DNA of 64,000 nt. Source: Jacaranda mimosifolia (taxonomy: Eukaryota; Streptophyta; Magnoliopsida; Lamiales; Bignoniaceae). A program made the position numbers and the translations under genes. Position 1 is the stretch's first letter. Each line of letters starts with the position of its first letter. Shown one piece after another: positions 1 to 12,121 of this stretch. The notes below the pieces were generated by a model. The model worked only from the letters and a program-made list of their open reading frames with translations. It was not told the origin of the DNA and did not search any database. The stretch spans positions 30,602,391 to 30,666,390 of the forward strand of contig CM032126.1 of the NCBI GenBank assembly GCA_018894105.1, read 5' to 3'.

Positions 1-1545
1 GTAATAGTGATTGAATATGTTACCAACTCTCATTTAATTAGATAAATGAGTATGCTAATTGAACAATTAAATCCAAAAAAAAAAAAAATTCAAGTTGTTT
101 GTTTGTTTTTCATTAATCATTTGTCTAAATATGACGATATAATAATAATTAATATAACTTCTTTTTTCTTTTGAAAAATTTCATACCATCTATTTGAGTA
201 AAGATGAAATCAGTAATTTTAATTTTAGGAAATGAGACGTTATAATAGGCATGAATTTTTTTTAATAGGCATGATTAGATGGAAACTTGTGTAAATATTT
301 CGGAAATGGAATGAGGTTGAGCCGGAAGAAGTCATTGACAATGAAAGTGTCTCAATCTTACACAAAGTTGGAAAAAACCAGGATCAGAATTCAGATCAGC
401 TGGCCATCATTACCACATGATATACTTTCTTAAAGACTGCTTATAAACTCTGCGCGTCTACTGGAACCAAACTGAGTATAACTATAAAAAAACAAATGGT
501 CAATGACAGCATTATTAAACATATCAAAACGTACGGGAAACGTTGGCGGGGCCTGGGTTTGAATCCACAACTCGTTCAAACAAAAAACGTGGTTTTAATT
601 TCCATCACTAAAAAATGTGGGCCTTAATTTCCAAAGTTGTGCCATTTTATGTTTTATAGTTTTAAATCCCCATCAACTTTTTTTTTTTTTAAATTTCTTG
701 ATCCAATATATAGGAAAATGGATATATCGGATTGGCACCCCTTATTAGTTTTGGGAGTGTTGGGTTATGTTTTTTGTTTGATTTTATTATGTGTTTATTA
801 TGTGTTTTAGGAGAATGAATTATTGAAAAATATAAAAGTTATTTTTTGGTATGTTTGTTTACGTTTTGAGGGAGATTCTTTTACTGTAGTAGTCAAATCA
901 ATACTTTTTTTTGTATTTTTTGGGTGAAAATAAAATTAAATAATTTTTTTAATGTTAAAATAATAAAAAATATAATATATATATTAATATATATATGTAT
1001 ATATTGGAGAATGTCTATTTTGGAGGGAAAATAAATATATGTTTGGTTATGTTTCCTCAAAAGAAGGTTGTTCTAAGGAAACAATCAAACAAAGCCTTTG
1101 TTATCTTTGGAGCCTAGAAGACGAAGATCTCTTGACATATATGTTACGTTACATTAATTCAAGTATTAAATTTGGTCTGATTAATGTTTTAATGGTTGAT
1201 TTTTCTAATCACGTTGTATATGTTTTCGTATGGTGACAAATTTTTTCTTGTATTATGAATGTATCGTATTTACAATTTTACATGATACCTATAAGTATTC
1301 ATGCTGATTTTTTATTTTTTATTTTATATTATTATGCTTTATTTCAAATGTCTAAGGTTTAAACTCTAGTTTCAGTGCGTGATTAACCGCAATCTAGCAT
1401 GTACTCAGGGTTTTAGCTTGTACCTCAACTTATTGGTAACTAAAGTCCAATATTATAATAGAGTATAAGGTCGTCTTCAACATCTTGAGGATAGAGCATG
1501 AGATCTCTTCATTGTACTCGTAACTAATAGATGATAGAATATGAG
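1..1545. other. AT-rich intergenic DNA, no gene seen
   Basis: AT-rich sequence with homopolymer runs and short AT repeats. I find no coding region with a recognisable domain. The open frame at 1039-1236 has no family resemblance and overlaps an imperfect hairpin at about 1039-1094. No tRNA or other RNA gene was recognised. Confidence 0.6.
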
Positions 1546-1562
1546 TGTTGGATTTTTGGACT

Positions 1563-1612
<50 letters not shown>

Positions 1613-1989
1613 TGTATGCAATTTACTATCGTAAAAAAGTTTGGCCTAAATTAAAGTGATCTAATTATTAGGTGGGCCGAAATTACCTTACCAAGTATGG
1701 ACTTGTATGGGTTAAATTAGAAATTTAAAAAAAGATATATAGTTATATTAAGATTATGGTCCCCAAATTATGTGCATGATTCTTTTCTGATATCCCATCA
1801 TTAGGAAGAGAAACTTCTCCCAAACTTCATACGACTAATTTGGAAGATTAATAACTGCAAGACCGAAAGGATTTCATCGGTATTCGTGGATCTAGGTATG
1901 TTCCCGCATATAAATTGATTTTTGATGATTTACATGATGGTTCTTGGATTTGATGTGATGGATTTCATAGATTTGGTTTAATTCTGACA
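1546..1989 (+). repeat. Probable 5' LTR of Copia element 1
   Basis: The segment begins with TGTTGG and ends with CTGACA, two bases before a sequence typical of a Copia primer-binding site (TGGTATCGGAGCC at 1992-2004). An AAT microsatellite lies inside it at 1565-1611. The matching 3' LTR is not present because the element is cut at 4844, so the left end rests only on the TG start and on position. The right end is better supported by the primer-binding site. Confidence 0.4.
1565..1611. repeat. (AAT)n microsatellite
   Basis: About sixteen uninterrupted AAT/ATA units. It lies within the proposed LTR of Copia element 1. Confidence 0.95.
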
Positions 1990-1991
1990 AT

Positions 1992-2004
1992 TGGTATCGG
2001 AGCC
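1992..2004 (+). other. Primer-binding site of Copia element 1
   Basis: The sequence TGGTATCGGAGCC closely matches the TGGTATCAGAGC primer-binding site that plant Copia elements use with initiator methionine tRNA. It lies about 900 bases upstream of the gag reading frame, in the expected order LTR, primer site, leader, gag. Confidence 0.65.
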
Positions 2005-2899
2005 ACTCATATTGAATCATTGAGAAATCTATTATTTTAGAATAAATCTATTTGAATTTAAGGTTTCATAGGTTCAATAAAGTTTTATTCGAATTTTTGA
2101 TTTATGGATTTAATCTTTTGGAATACTCAATAAGTTTGATAATTGTTGAAATCGGTGTCCAAAATTTTATAATTGAAATCAAGACAGTAAATTGATTTTT
2201 TGCCGTATGAATTGAAATTAGCATGTTGTACTGTTGAAATTGGTTGAATTTGAAAGATGTTAATCTCGCTGCATATCGTTGGGCTACAGCAAGGAAATTT
2301 GCGCAGGTGTTTTTTATTGCCCATTAAGTCCCATATGAATTTGGTTGAATCTTAAATGACGGTCTACAGCGGTGCAGTACATGTTGTACTGGTTCTTTTG
2401 CTATGTTGTATGCTAAATTCATATGCTATGTTGACTCCTTTAAATAATTTGTTTAATGGATAAATGATTATGCCAACATTTGTCGAATTTATTAAATTTC
2501 TGCCAAAATTTTACTCTAGTCCTTGTCCAACAAAGGCCAGTTGATTTACATGAGTATTGATATATTTGTTTTGAACCAATATGTTTGTTTTGATAAATGC
2601 TTTCGAAAATTTTAATTCGAATAATGGTATGTTTGTATATATTTTGATATAGATTGATTGAAGCAATATGTCACCAAAGTGCCTCTCTTGTTGAAATTAA
2701 TTTATTTTGAAATATAAATGGTTATGTACATGTAACTTATGTAAATATTGATCGGCCCAAAGGAAGATTTATTGTTATATATTACTTTATTATCAGTGTT
2801 TGATTACTGCAGAAAGATATAACCTTACAAGTTAATATTTTGTCCAAAGATGAAATATTAATGGAGTGTCTAATATCTTGAGATGGAGTTTACCTTTAT

Positions 2900-4844
2900 T
2901 TGAATATATTATTCCGTTTTGGTTTTCTGCTTTGGTACTTATGTAAGTTTGTTTATTTGGTTTGTTTTGTTCTCTATTCAAGTTCTGCTTCTGCTGCTAA
3001 TATCACTGGTACCATCAATTCTATTCATATGCTGAATGGCACAAATTTTAAGGCATGGCAAGAACGTATCTTAATTACTCTTGTGGTCATGGACCTAGAC
3101 CTTGCATTAAGGATTGCTAAACCCGCTGATCTCACTGATATGAGTACCTCCGGTGAAAAGAGGGAGATGGAAAAGTGGGAAAGTCTAATCACATAAGTCT
3201 CATGGTCATCAAGCGTGCCATTCCAAAAGCTTTTAGGGGAACTATGTTTGATAAGGTAGATACAGCTAAGGCTTTCCTTGAGGACCTTGAGAAGAGGTTT
3301 GTTAAGAATGAAAAGGCTGAAACTAGTACAATCTTAGCAAAATTAAAGACACTCAAGTTGGATTTGTCTGAAGACTTGTTAGTGCATCTAGTTTTATATT
3401 CCTTCCAGCACAGTTTAGTCAGTTCAAGGTGAGTTATAACTGCTAAAAGGACTCATGGTCCCTTAATGGGTTCATCTCACACTATATTCAGGAAGAGGAG
3501 AGATTGAAGCAAGAGAAGACAGATAGTGCTTACTTGGCTTCCACCTCGAAGGACAAGAAAAAGGCAATAAGAGAGAAAAAATAAGGAAGTTGCAAATACA
3601 GAACCACAGGAGAAACAGCATAAGGAACCAACTCAAGATGCTTGTTACTTCTGTGGAGCTACAAGTCCTAAGAAACAGTGTTCCAACTATCATGCACGGC
3701 GTGCTAAGAAAGGTCTGCTTCTTAACTTTATTTGTTCTAAGGTTAATTTGACTTCGGTACCTAGACATACGTGGTAGATAGATTATGGTGCAACAACTCA
3801 CATCAATGTGTCTATGTAGGGTTGCCGGCATTGCCGAAATCCTAATGATGGTGAAAGATACATCTACGTTGGCGGCGGCAAGACAGTAGAGGTCGAAGCA
3901 ATGGGAACATTTAGATTATTGTTAAGAACTAGTTTTTATTTGGATTTGATAGAGACTTTTGTTGTACCATCTTTTAGACTGAATTTGATTTCTATTTCAG
4001 CATTGGACAAGTTTGGCTATTGTTGTTCATTTGGAAATGGAAAATTTAGTCTTTTTCAAAATTCAAATTTAGTTGGTTTCAATTTTTTATCAAGTTATGA
4101 TAATCTATATTTGCTTGACATGATTGCTTCATTCCATGGATCCTTGCATGTTAATATAATAGGTAAAAAACACATATTAACCCGTGAGAATTTAGCTTCG
4201 TTGTGGCACAAGAGATTAGGTTGATTCTATTTTTATCTCTAAAAAGAGAATTGAAAGCCTTGTGTCAGACAGTATTCTCGACACCCTTGATTTTTCATAT
4301 TTTGAAATGTGTGTAAATTATATTAAGGGAAAACAAACAAATGTCAGGAGATTTGGTGCTAACAGGAAATTAGACTTCTTACAACTAATACACACAGATA
4401 TTTGTGGACCATTCCCTATGGCTGCCTGGAACAGTCAAAATATTTCATAACATTCATAGACGATTTTTTGCGATATGGCTACCTTCATCTCATTCATGAG
4501 AAATCACAATCACTGGATGTGTTCAAAAGCTATAAAGCTAAAGTTGAGAATCAACTTAGCAAAAGAATCAAAAGTGTTAGATCTGACCATGGTGGTGAAT
4601 ACTACGCTAGATATGATGGATCGGGTGAACAACGTCTAGGATCATTTGCCAAATTCCTAGAGGAATGCAGTATCGTCCCATAATACACTATGCCGGGTTC
4701 GCCCACCATGAATGGTGTTGCTGAAAGACGAAACAGAATGCTTAAGGACATGATAAGGAGTATGATTAGTCATTTTACCTTGCCTGAGTCACTTTGGGGA
4801 AAGGCATTAAAGACAACAGTATATATACTCAATAGAGTTCCAAC
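2900..4844 (+). pseudogene. Copia element 1 gag-pol relic, truncated
   Basis: Plus-strand frames give a Copia polyprotein in order. A gag segment (NGTNFKAWQERI, about 3030) is followed by a cysteine/histidine-containing stretch near 3645 in the place of the zinc knuckle and by a protease-like segment near 3778, where the usual DSGAT reads DYGAT. Next come a GAG-pre-integrase motif (LWHKRLG, about 4200) and an integrase core with HTDICGPFP (about 4390), SDHGGEYY (about 4578) and [10 protein letters not shown] (about 4711). Several stops and frameshifts break it, so it is not functional. The reading stops at ILNRVPT, where a hAT-type end (TAGGGATGG) begins at 4845. No reverse transcriptase or 3' LTR of this copy is seen to the right. 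The Ty1/Copia assignment is firm; the lineage was not determined. Confidence 0.85.
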
Positions 4845-7710
4845 TAGGGATGGTAATGGGTCCCCGTAATCCAGGGTCGAGTCTAATTAAATGGGTTTCG
4901 AGGTGGGTACCGAGTCCAAATATTCAGGACTCGACTGGGTTTGGGGTGGGTTACAGGTTTAATTAAACCCGCCCATATGTATTAATTTATTAAGTAAATA
5001 TTATATAGCCATATAGTTATAACTTTAAGTCTAGGGCTCCAATCCTTTAATTCTTTCAATTATTCTCCTCCCTCCTGCTTACTATGCCCGCCCGCATCTT
5101 CTCTCTTCCTCTATATTTTCTCTCCGTCGAGCTCATTTCACGCCTCAACCAACCATCCATTGCCATTGGTTAACAGTTTCTCCGGTTAAGAAGATGCTGA
5201 AATATCAAGAATCCACGCAATCTTTAGGAAATAAGGAATCTTGTCTTCGGTAAGAATTTGTTTGAATCCCCAAAATTTTTCTTCACTCCATTTTTTGCCA
5301 TCTAATTGCTTTTAGTTTTTTCAGTGTAAGGAAGTAAGGATTGCATTTCAATTCTACAGGAATGATATTGTCAAAATAAATTAGATCTAGGGCCCGTGTA
5401 GTTTTATTTGCTAAATTTTGTGAATCAGTTGTTTTACTTTATGTAATAGCTTTTTCCTTTTCTTTTCCATTTTTTTTTTTGGGAGGGGGGGTAATTTTTC
5501 TGATTTTGTTCTTCTCTAATTATTAGGAACAAAAATGAATCATTTTATTATTTCTAAATGTTAGATTAATCTACTCAGATTTTATACAAAAGTATTATAG
5601 TTACTCAGATTTTATACGGATATTGAGACAAAGACTGAGATGGATTAGAATTCTAGTTTGAATTGATTTATAGTATACAATTGGATTATTACATTTTATA
5701 GGACATCTTTGACTACTTACAAACCTACAGTACATTGTTTAAGTTTAAAAAACTAATGGGCTGATGATGTTAAGAAGAGAAACTCTAGTTCTTATTGTTG
5801 GGGTAGCTTCATGCTACATTTATTTCGGCTGTCAGTATTATTAACTTTAAATTTCTCATCCAGTATTTCTCTTAATTTCATATTTTTATCCAACAATTAT
5901 ATTTAACTACTAGTTAAGTAATACTTTTTCTTTTCTTTTCTTTTCTTTTTTGAATGCCACAGATGGAATCTGAAGAAGGAAATAATTCTCAACCATCTAT
6001 CAGTATTCGAGAGAGCAATGTGGGATTGGAAATGGCCTCTGAGGACAATAATGAAGATAATAGCATGCGAAATGAGGATATTTCTGAAGATAATAGTAAG
6101 AGGAAATGAACATCCGAGGCATGGAACCACTTCAAAAGATTGAAAGTCGACAACATCTAATATGCCGAGTGTAACTACTGTAAGGTTCGCCTCAAAGCTC
6201 CACCTAATTATGGAACCACACATCTGATGAAACATTATGATAGGGCTTGTAAAAAGCAACCAGGAAAAATGGATATTCGTCAAAGTTTCCTTATGACAAG
6301 CAAGAAAAGTGTGGGAAGCCAGGAGATTGCGACACATATTTTCAATCAAGAAGACTCAAGGAATGAGCTTGCGGTGATGGTTATGTTACATGATTATCCA
6401 CTTATTGAAGTTGAGCATCTTGGGTTTCGAATATTTGTTGCTAGTCTCCAACCATGCTTTAATATGATCTCAAGAAATACTCTCAAAAATGATATTCTCA
6501 AGATTTACAATGTTGAGAAAGCCAAGTGTTATCAATTATTGGACAAGCTTACGTGTCGGGTTGCTATCACAACTGACATGTAGACTTCGAGCAACAACAA
6601 AAGAGGTTTCATGGCTATTACTACACATTATATTGATGACTCTTGGATTTTATAAAATTGCATTTTGAGGTATGCCTAACTTTAAATTGTTTCATTTTTG
6701 TTATATATACTAAAAAACGTACTTATTACATTTTATTATTTTGTAGGTTTACATATGTTCTAGCTCCACACACAGCTGAAGTTTTGTCTAATCTTCTTGC
6801 TGAATCATTAATGGATCGGAATATTGATCAAAAATTGTCATCAATAACTGTAGATAATTGCATTACCAATGATGCCATGCTTCATCATCTCTTGAACAAG
6901 CTCCCAAAAACAGATATGTTGTTCGATAGAAAGGTACTTCAAATGTGATGTTGTGCTCATATTTTGAATTTGATTGTGAAAGATGGCTTGAAAATTATTA
7001 GTGATGCAATTGAGAGGACACGTGATAGTATCATATATTGGACTGCTTCACCTGCTAGAGTAGAAAAATTTGAGGAAGCTGCTCATCAGTTGCATATTGG
7101 CTGTAGTAAGAAATTGTCTCTAGATTGTAAAATTGATTGGAACTCAACTTTTTTTATGCTAGAAATTGCTATGGCATATAAAGATATGTTACCACGAGTT
7201 TATTATCGAGAGAAGCACTAAAAAAGCCTACCAATCGAAGAAGATTGGGAGAATGCAATTGAAATTTGTGGGAAGTTAAAAATCTTTTATCAAGTGACAG
7301 AGATGTTTTCTGGTACTCTTATCCCACTTCTAACTTTTATTTTCCAAAAATCTGTGATATTAAATTGAAATTATATGAGTGGGTGAAGAGTCCAAATATG
7401 ATGATTCGGGATATGGCTGAAAGGATGTTGGAAAAATATTCAAAGTATTGGAATACTTGTCATATTATGATAGGGGTTGCTGCTGTTTTGGATCCTATGT
7501 ACAAAATGAAGTTGGTTGAATTTTACTTTTCATTAATTTATGGTGATAGATCACAACATAAAATTGATGAAGTTCATCAAAATTGTTATGATCTATTGAG
7601 TGAATATCGATCTAGAGCTACAACATCAAATGATAACTCGAATGTTAGTGGTCTTGGAAGCTTGGGAAATACAATGTCATCTTGTGTTTCTAGTGTTAAT
7701 GATCCACTAT
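4845..7710 (+). mobile_element. hAT element 1 (Ac/RICESLEEPER-like), 3' end lost or obscured
   Basis: The left end TAGGGATGGTAATGGGTCCC is a typical plant hAT terminus, followed by GGGTT/GGGTA-rich subterminal sequence to about 4975. A TATA-like, pyrimidine-rich leader follows (about 5050-5249), then a 5'-leader intron with donor GGTAAGAAT at 5250 and acceptor CACAG at 5962, and then a transposase-like frame. The element interrupts Copia element 1. Its right end is not clear: coding stops at about 7718 where subterminal-type sequence of a second hAT appears. A weak terminus-like match near 8000-8024 is an alternative end. No 8-bp duplication could be confirmed. Confidence 0.7.
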
Positions 7711-7718
7711 ATAGGTGA
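5963..7718 (+). pseudogene. hAT transposase 1, BED zinc finger type, inactive
   Basis: The frame opens at the ATG at 5963, right after a splice acceptor. It shows an acidic N terminus, then a BED zinc finger (CNYCKV...HLMKHYDRAC, about 6174-6252), the hAT catalytic-region motifs (SSITVDNCITND near 6838, CCAHILNLIVKDGL near 6954) and the DUF4413-like block before the C terminus (about 7350-7550). A short intron at 6670-6746 restores the frame ILR-FTYV across it. In-frame stops near 6106, 6158, 6581, 6652, 6946 and 7218 make it a pseudogene. The C-terminal hAT dimerisation domain is missing. Family members are DNA-binding transposases or their domesticated relatives (DAYSLEEPER/RICESLEEPER); the many stops argue against domestication here. 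Confidence 0.8.
6670..6746 (+). other. Short intron in hAT transposase 1
   Basis: GT at 6670-6671 and AG at 6745-6746 enclose 77 AT-rich bases. Removing them joins the flanking reading frame as ILR-FTYV, which is the expected transposase sequence there. Confidence 0.6.
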
Positions 7719-8157
7719 GCTGGTTTATATATAAGTCGGGCTAGGTGGGCCGGCTCGCAGGTTGGCCCGCAAGTTTTTTTTTTTTTAATTTGAAAATGAA
7801 TTTAAAATTTTCAAGTTTTTATATTTATGTGATTAAACTTATACTTTTTCAAAACATTAATAATTTATACTTATGTGATTTTTAATATTTTACAACACTT
7901 AAATTTTTATAAAAACTTAGAAATTTATGCTTATATTAATTTTTTTTTATCAATTATATTTTTCCAAAAACACCACCAAATAAAGTGGTGAGGGGTTTGG
8001 CACGGATCCCTGTACCCATCATTAATTTAGAAAAAAATAATTACATAGAGGTGGATTTGACCAAACCTCTAAATGAAAGTACATAATAATAACAACAAAA
8101 AAAAAACAACTTTGTAATATCTAAACATCTAAATATGTCCAATGATAAACCGATCAT

Positions 8158-8747
8158 TCACTCAAGTGATTTAAATTGCTCTCGGATTGAGATGCGGTGG
8201 TGGATGCAGGTTTCAAGCCATTCTTCATCGTTTTCTTCAAATTGAGGCAATATGGTCTTCACCTTTCTCAAAATTTTGTTTATATACTCTTGATCTAGCC
8301 AATCCTTCCAAAGAATACAAAATTTGATCGAATTGGGTTTTAATCGCGATTTTGTATCTGTCAATGAGCGCTTGCCCGCACTAAAGGCACTCTTGGATGC
8401 CACTATCGACATTTGAGGTGCGATTACGTCTTGAACAATGCGTGAAAGAATTGGATACACTTTAGCATTGTTCTTCCACCAATCTAACACATTAAATCTT
8501 TCATAATCTTCTTCACATACATTTTGTAAATATAGCGATATCTTCGCGCTACTTTTAGGTCTTGAGCTTGACGGTCTTTCATTCATCAAATTACCTAAAG
8601 ATGCAAACATTCCTCATTTGCTAGTAGATGGCCGTTGCATACCCACATGCATTTGTCCTATCCTAAAATTTTGACTATAAACACTATACAAAATTTTCAA
8701 AATATCTAAAATTCTTGTTTTTTCTTCATTATAGTTGAAATCCTCAT
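8158..8747 (-). pseudogene. hAT transposase 2, C-terminal part with dimerisation domain
   Basis: Minus-strand reading gives the hAT C-terminal dimerisation region: FNVLDWWKNNAKVYPILSRI, followed by the block VASKSAFSAGKR. A stop at 8158 ends it. The frame upstream (FNYNEEKTRILDILK, about 8660-8735) runs directly into the Gypsy insertion point at 8747. It resumes at 19505 after the Gypsy and one copy of CTCAT are removed (NNFILHE before the junction, DFNYNEEK across it). Small frame breaks occur around 8610. This is the second half of the gene whose first half lies at 19505-21050. Confidence 0.85.
8743..8747 (+). repeat. Target-site duplication CTCAT (left copy)
   Basis: CTCAT directly precedes the TG of the 5' LTR. 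The same five bases directly follow the CA of the 3' LTR at 19505-19509. Confidence 0.95.
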
Positions 8748-9442
8748 TGATATGGGATGGCCCAAGCGCCTAGGCCCAAACCAAGTTAGCCCAGAGATGC
8801 AGCACTAGGCCCAGCCAGGTGCCTGAGGCCCATATGCTTCATCGGCCTCACTCGACCAGAGACGCGGCACCAGGCCCAGCCAGTCGCCCGAGACCCATAT
8901 GCTTCGTCGACCTCACTCGACCATTGGGAGGTCGAGACAGTACAGTACTCGGCCACCGCATTAAATGCACTGATGGGCGTCACGCCTCCGCATTAATGGC
9001 GCATGCCATCCCCTCACCGCCTGACACAGCGGGATCCGCTACAGTGTACTATCGTGTCCTTGAAACCTAGAAGGGCAGTTAGATGGAGATATACAAGTCC
9101 GGGAAATGACTAATTGCCCCTGGCACAAGGCTAAGGGCCCCTGGAGGTACCAGGGGCATCCCAGATATTTCCTCGAACGGAGAAGGATATAAATACCATC
9201 ACTCCAGCCTTCTAGAGGTACGTACTTACATACATTCAAAACCCTTACTCCACTGCTCGATATTTCTAGTCGACCATTATTGACTTGAGCGTCGGAGGGC
9301 CCAAGCCGAGGGCTCCTCGGCTAGCCTAACGTTTGCTATGATTGTATGATTCATCCCACCTAAACAAAGATCCTGACCATTCAGGTCGAGTCTCATCCAA
9401 ATCTGTAGTTGGACCCATATCCGACAAATCGAACCCTCATCA
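8748..9442 (+). repeat. 5' LTR of the Gypsy element
   Basis: 695 bases, TG...CA. It contains a TATA box (TATAAATA, 9188-9195) and two tandem copies of a roughly 65-bp unit (from about 8807) that includes AGGCCCAGCCAG and CCCATATGCTTC. The TATA box lies in the position expected for LTR-driven transcription. Confidence 0.95.
8807..8936 (+). repeat. Two-copy 65-bp tandem repeat in the LTR
   Basis: AGGCCCAGCCAG begins at 8807 and again at 8872, each followed by CCCATATGCTTC and CTCACTCGACCA. The same duplication is present in the 3' LTR, so it predates this insertion. Confidence 0.8.
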
Positions 9443-9444
9443 TT

Positions 9445-9462
9445 TGGCGCCGTTTGTGGGAA
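9445..9462 (+). other. Primer-binding site of the Gypsy element
   Basis: TGGCGCCGTTTGTGGGAA lies two bases after the 5' LTR. It resembles the TGGCGCCGTTGCCGGGGA sites of Athila/Tat-group elements, which are thought to pair with an aspartate tRNA. The tRNA assignment is from family knowledge, not tested here. Confidence 0.7.
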
Positions 9463-9485
9463 ACTACTTGAATCCTCTATTAAAA

Positions 9486-11080
9486 ATGGTAAACACTAGG
9501 CGAGCTCCATCTGGGAGAGAAGAGAATAGGAGGTCCAGCTCCCCTCCCCTTCGACAGAACCCAGAGCCGAATGCCCAAGGATCCAGCGCTCAACTTGAGC
9601 CCATGGTCACATTAACGATGCCCCAGTTGATGCAGCTCATTAGTAAGCAGATTTTCGCATAGATTTTGGCCCAGCTCTCGGTCGCATTAAACAGACATGT
9701 CGTGCAGCCGGAACCAGCAGTCAGTGCCACACCCTAGCCTGCGACGCCGGAAAGGGTGCGGCCAGAAGAGCACTCCCAGCAACCGGAGTCGCGAAGGCAC
9801 CAGTCAAGGAGGGAACTGAGCCCGGGTCGTTTTCTTAGGGAAGCGGCTCACCCCCCGCTGAGGGAGGAGGTAGCAGATTCTATTGACCATGACATTTAGC
9901 CCCTTCAAGCCCTGCAGTGCGATAGGGTCGAACACTTCAAATTCAAACTAGGTAGAAATACATCTCAAGCGGATCAGCAGGAATGGGATGAGGTAGCCCA
10001 TCAGGTGCAACAACTGAACATGCACCTGGAGGAGATCTCCAAGAAGAATGTGGACAGAACTCTTCATCCAAACGGGCCACAGAGGTTCCGAAGGGAGTGA
10101 GATTTTCCGTTCGTTCAGGAGATCATTGACGAGCGCATCGCCGTCGATGCTAAGATCCCAACCGGACTCCCGAGGTATGATGGCTCCACAGACCCAAACG
10201 AGCACCTGCTGCAGTTTGAGCACATGATGCAGCTGCATGGGCACAACGAGTACATCCATGCAAAGATGCTGGTGACCACGTTTCAAGAAGTGGCCCTTGA
10301 TTGGTTTGTGAAGCTAGAACCAACGTCCATTTTTTCTTACGATCAGTTGTGTGATAAGTTTCTGCACCAGTTTGCGAGCAGGAGGAAGGCAAAACTCCCC
10401 CACACCCACTTGCATTCCGTGAAACAAGCGGAGGGAGAATCCCTATGTGATTTTTTCACCAGATTCAACACAGAAGTTCTGAAGATCGACAGTCCGAGGA
10501 TTGAGTTCTTGATTGACATACTTTTCTTAGGTTTGAGACATAAAGAGTGTGCCAATGCATTGGTACGTGAATAGCCCAGGTCAATGGAGAAGCTCCTCGA
10601 CCTCGCAGAGAGGTATATAACCCATGAGGAGATGAACAAGATGAAATATGACGGCCTGGAGGTCGAAAAAAAGAGAGGCAATGAGAACGATGATCGACAG
10701 ATCAAAGAAGGGCATCATTCCCTGATAAAGTGCTTCCATGACTACACTCCACTCAACATACTGAGGCCATGAAGAAGTCGAAGAAGTACTGCCATTTTCA
10801 TAAATAGAAAGGGCACGACACTGAGGAGTGTTTTAACTTGAAGGATGAAATCGAGAGGCTGATCAGACAAGGCCACTTGAAAAAGTTCATCGAGGAGCAG
10901 ACCAGAAGAGAGGAGGGCAAGACCGACCGGACTCCCCAAAGAGAAAGGTCGGCCAGCCCGATGAGAAAAGACAAGGGGAAGAGACCTGCCCAGGAACCCA
11001 ACCCGCCCATCAGAGGAATCATCGAAATGATCGTGGGGGGACCCACAGAAGGAGATTCGTGAAATGCAAGAAAGCAGACG
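9486..11080 (+). pseudogene. Gypsy gag, broken
   Basis: An ATG at 9486 opens the expected basic N terminus (MVNTRRAPSGRE). A stop interrupts it at 9660. The retrotransposon gag core is readable at about 10110-10570 (LPRYDGSTDPNEHLLQFEHM, then ALDWFVKL and QFASRRKAKLPHTHLHSVKQ). A zinc-binding-like motif of the Tat type (YCHFHK, stop, GHDTEECFNLKDEIERLI) follows at about 10788-10865. Several stops and frame changes are present. In an intact element this protein forms the particle that packages the RNA. Confidence 0.85.
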
Positions 11081-11173
11081 CAGAGACAACTCGACTGGAC
11101 CAAACCGTCCAAGGTCGAGACAGTTTTTCAACTATCAACCAATACTAAACCAATCTCCTACACCGATTCAGAC

Positions 11174-12121
11174 ATGGACCACATGGAGAACAAAGGAGTC
11201 GATCGGAAGATAGATTGCCCGATGGTGGTCGCTCTTGAAATAGCCAACTGTGAGGTCAAGAAGGTACTTGTCGATAATGGAAGCTCTGTGAACATTATAT
11301 TCTTGTCTGCCCTGAACAGAATAAAATTGGGAAAGCTGAAGTTTGATCCGGTCAGAACACCCTTGGTCGGATTTGGAGGATTTGAGATCATCCCCGAAGG
11401 ATCCATTAATCTTTCCACCACATTTGGGCGAGGCCCACGTAGCCAAACATTAATGATCAACTACCTAGTGGTCGACGCCCCATTCGCATACAATGTCATC
11501 ATGGGTCGACCAGACCTTAACGACTTCAGAGCCATTGTATCCACTTACCACATGAAGATAAAGTTCCCGACGCTAGCAGGAGTGGGTGAGCTCTTATGTA
11601 ATCTCAAGGATGCTTGGCGCTGTTACACCATTTCAGTCGACTCCAACGAGCAGAAGAAGCGGTCTGAATTGAAGCCCTCGGGGGACGCCCCAATAGCGAA
11701 ACCCGAGGAGGGACCTTCATCAAAGAAGAGGAAGCTGGAAGACACCAGGGTCGAGCTTGTCGGTGAATTCAAAACAGTCGAGCTCGAGCCTGGGAACCCT
11801 GACAAAACCACCAGGATTGGAAGTGATCTGGGGGATCGATTGGAATGCCTTATGGTCGATTTACTCTGGCGCAACATTGACATTTTTACGTGGAAAGCTG
11901 CGGATCTTCAGGGCATCGACCCCAACATCAATGTCCATCGACTCAATGTGGACCCAGCCCACAAACCAGTGCGGCAGAAGAAAATAACTTTCAATGTTGA
12001 GAGGACCCAGATCATCAAGGAGGAGGTCAGCAAGCTTTTGAAAACAGGATATATTGTAGAAATCCAGTACCCCTCTTGGCTTTGTAATGTTGTACTTGTC
12101 CCCAAGAACGAGGGAAAATGA
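11174..12121 (+). pseudogene. Gypsy protease and start of reverse transcriptase
   Basis: The frame contains a retroviral-type aspartic protease with the active-site stretch VLVDNGSSVNIIF (about 11263-11300) and the later IMGRPDLNDF. A variable linker follows, then the beginning of the reverse transcriptase (KPVRQKKITFNVER..., IVEIQYPSWLCNVVLVPK). It ends in a TGA at 12119-12121 where family members usually have a tryptophan (GKWRM). The next frame continues without shift, so this is a single nonsense change within pol, not a gene boundary. Confidence 0.9.

Noticed and set aside
545..570. GGGTTTGAATCC, similar to a tRNA B box
   Set aside because: No matching A box, acceptor stem or anticodon arm in the surrounding sequence; similar isolated words at 25358 and 34480 fail in the same way.
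5903..7718. hAT element 1 as a domesticated host gene of the DAYSLEEPER/RICESLEEPER type
   Set aside because: Several in-frame stops, the missing dimerisation domain and the recognisable transposon terminus point to a dead element.
8000..8024. GGATCCCTGTACCCATCATTA as the right end of hAT element 1
   Set aside because: It pairs only with gaps to the left end at 4845 and has no target duplication. Kept only as an alternative boundary.
8819..9070. Open frame within the Gypsy 5' LTR, with a similar one in the 3' LTR (18884-19144)
   Set aside because: It lies in repeated LTR sequence, has no known LTR coding function, and differs between the two copies only as LTR decay would predict.
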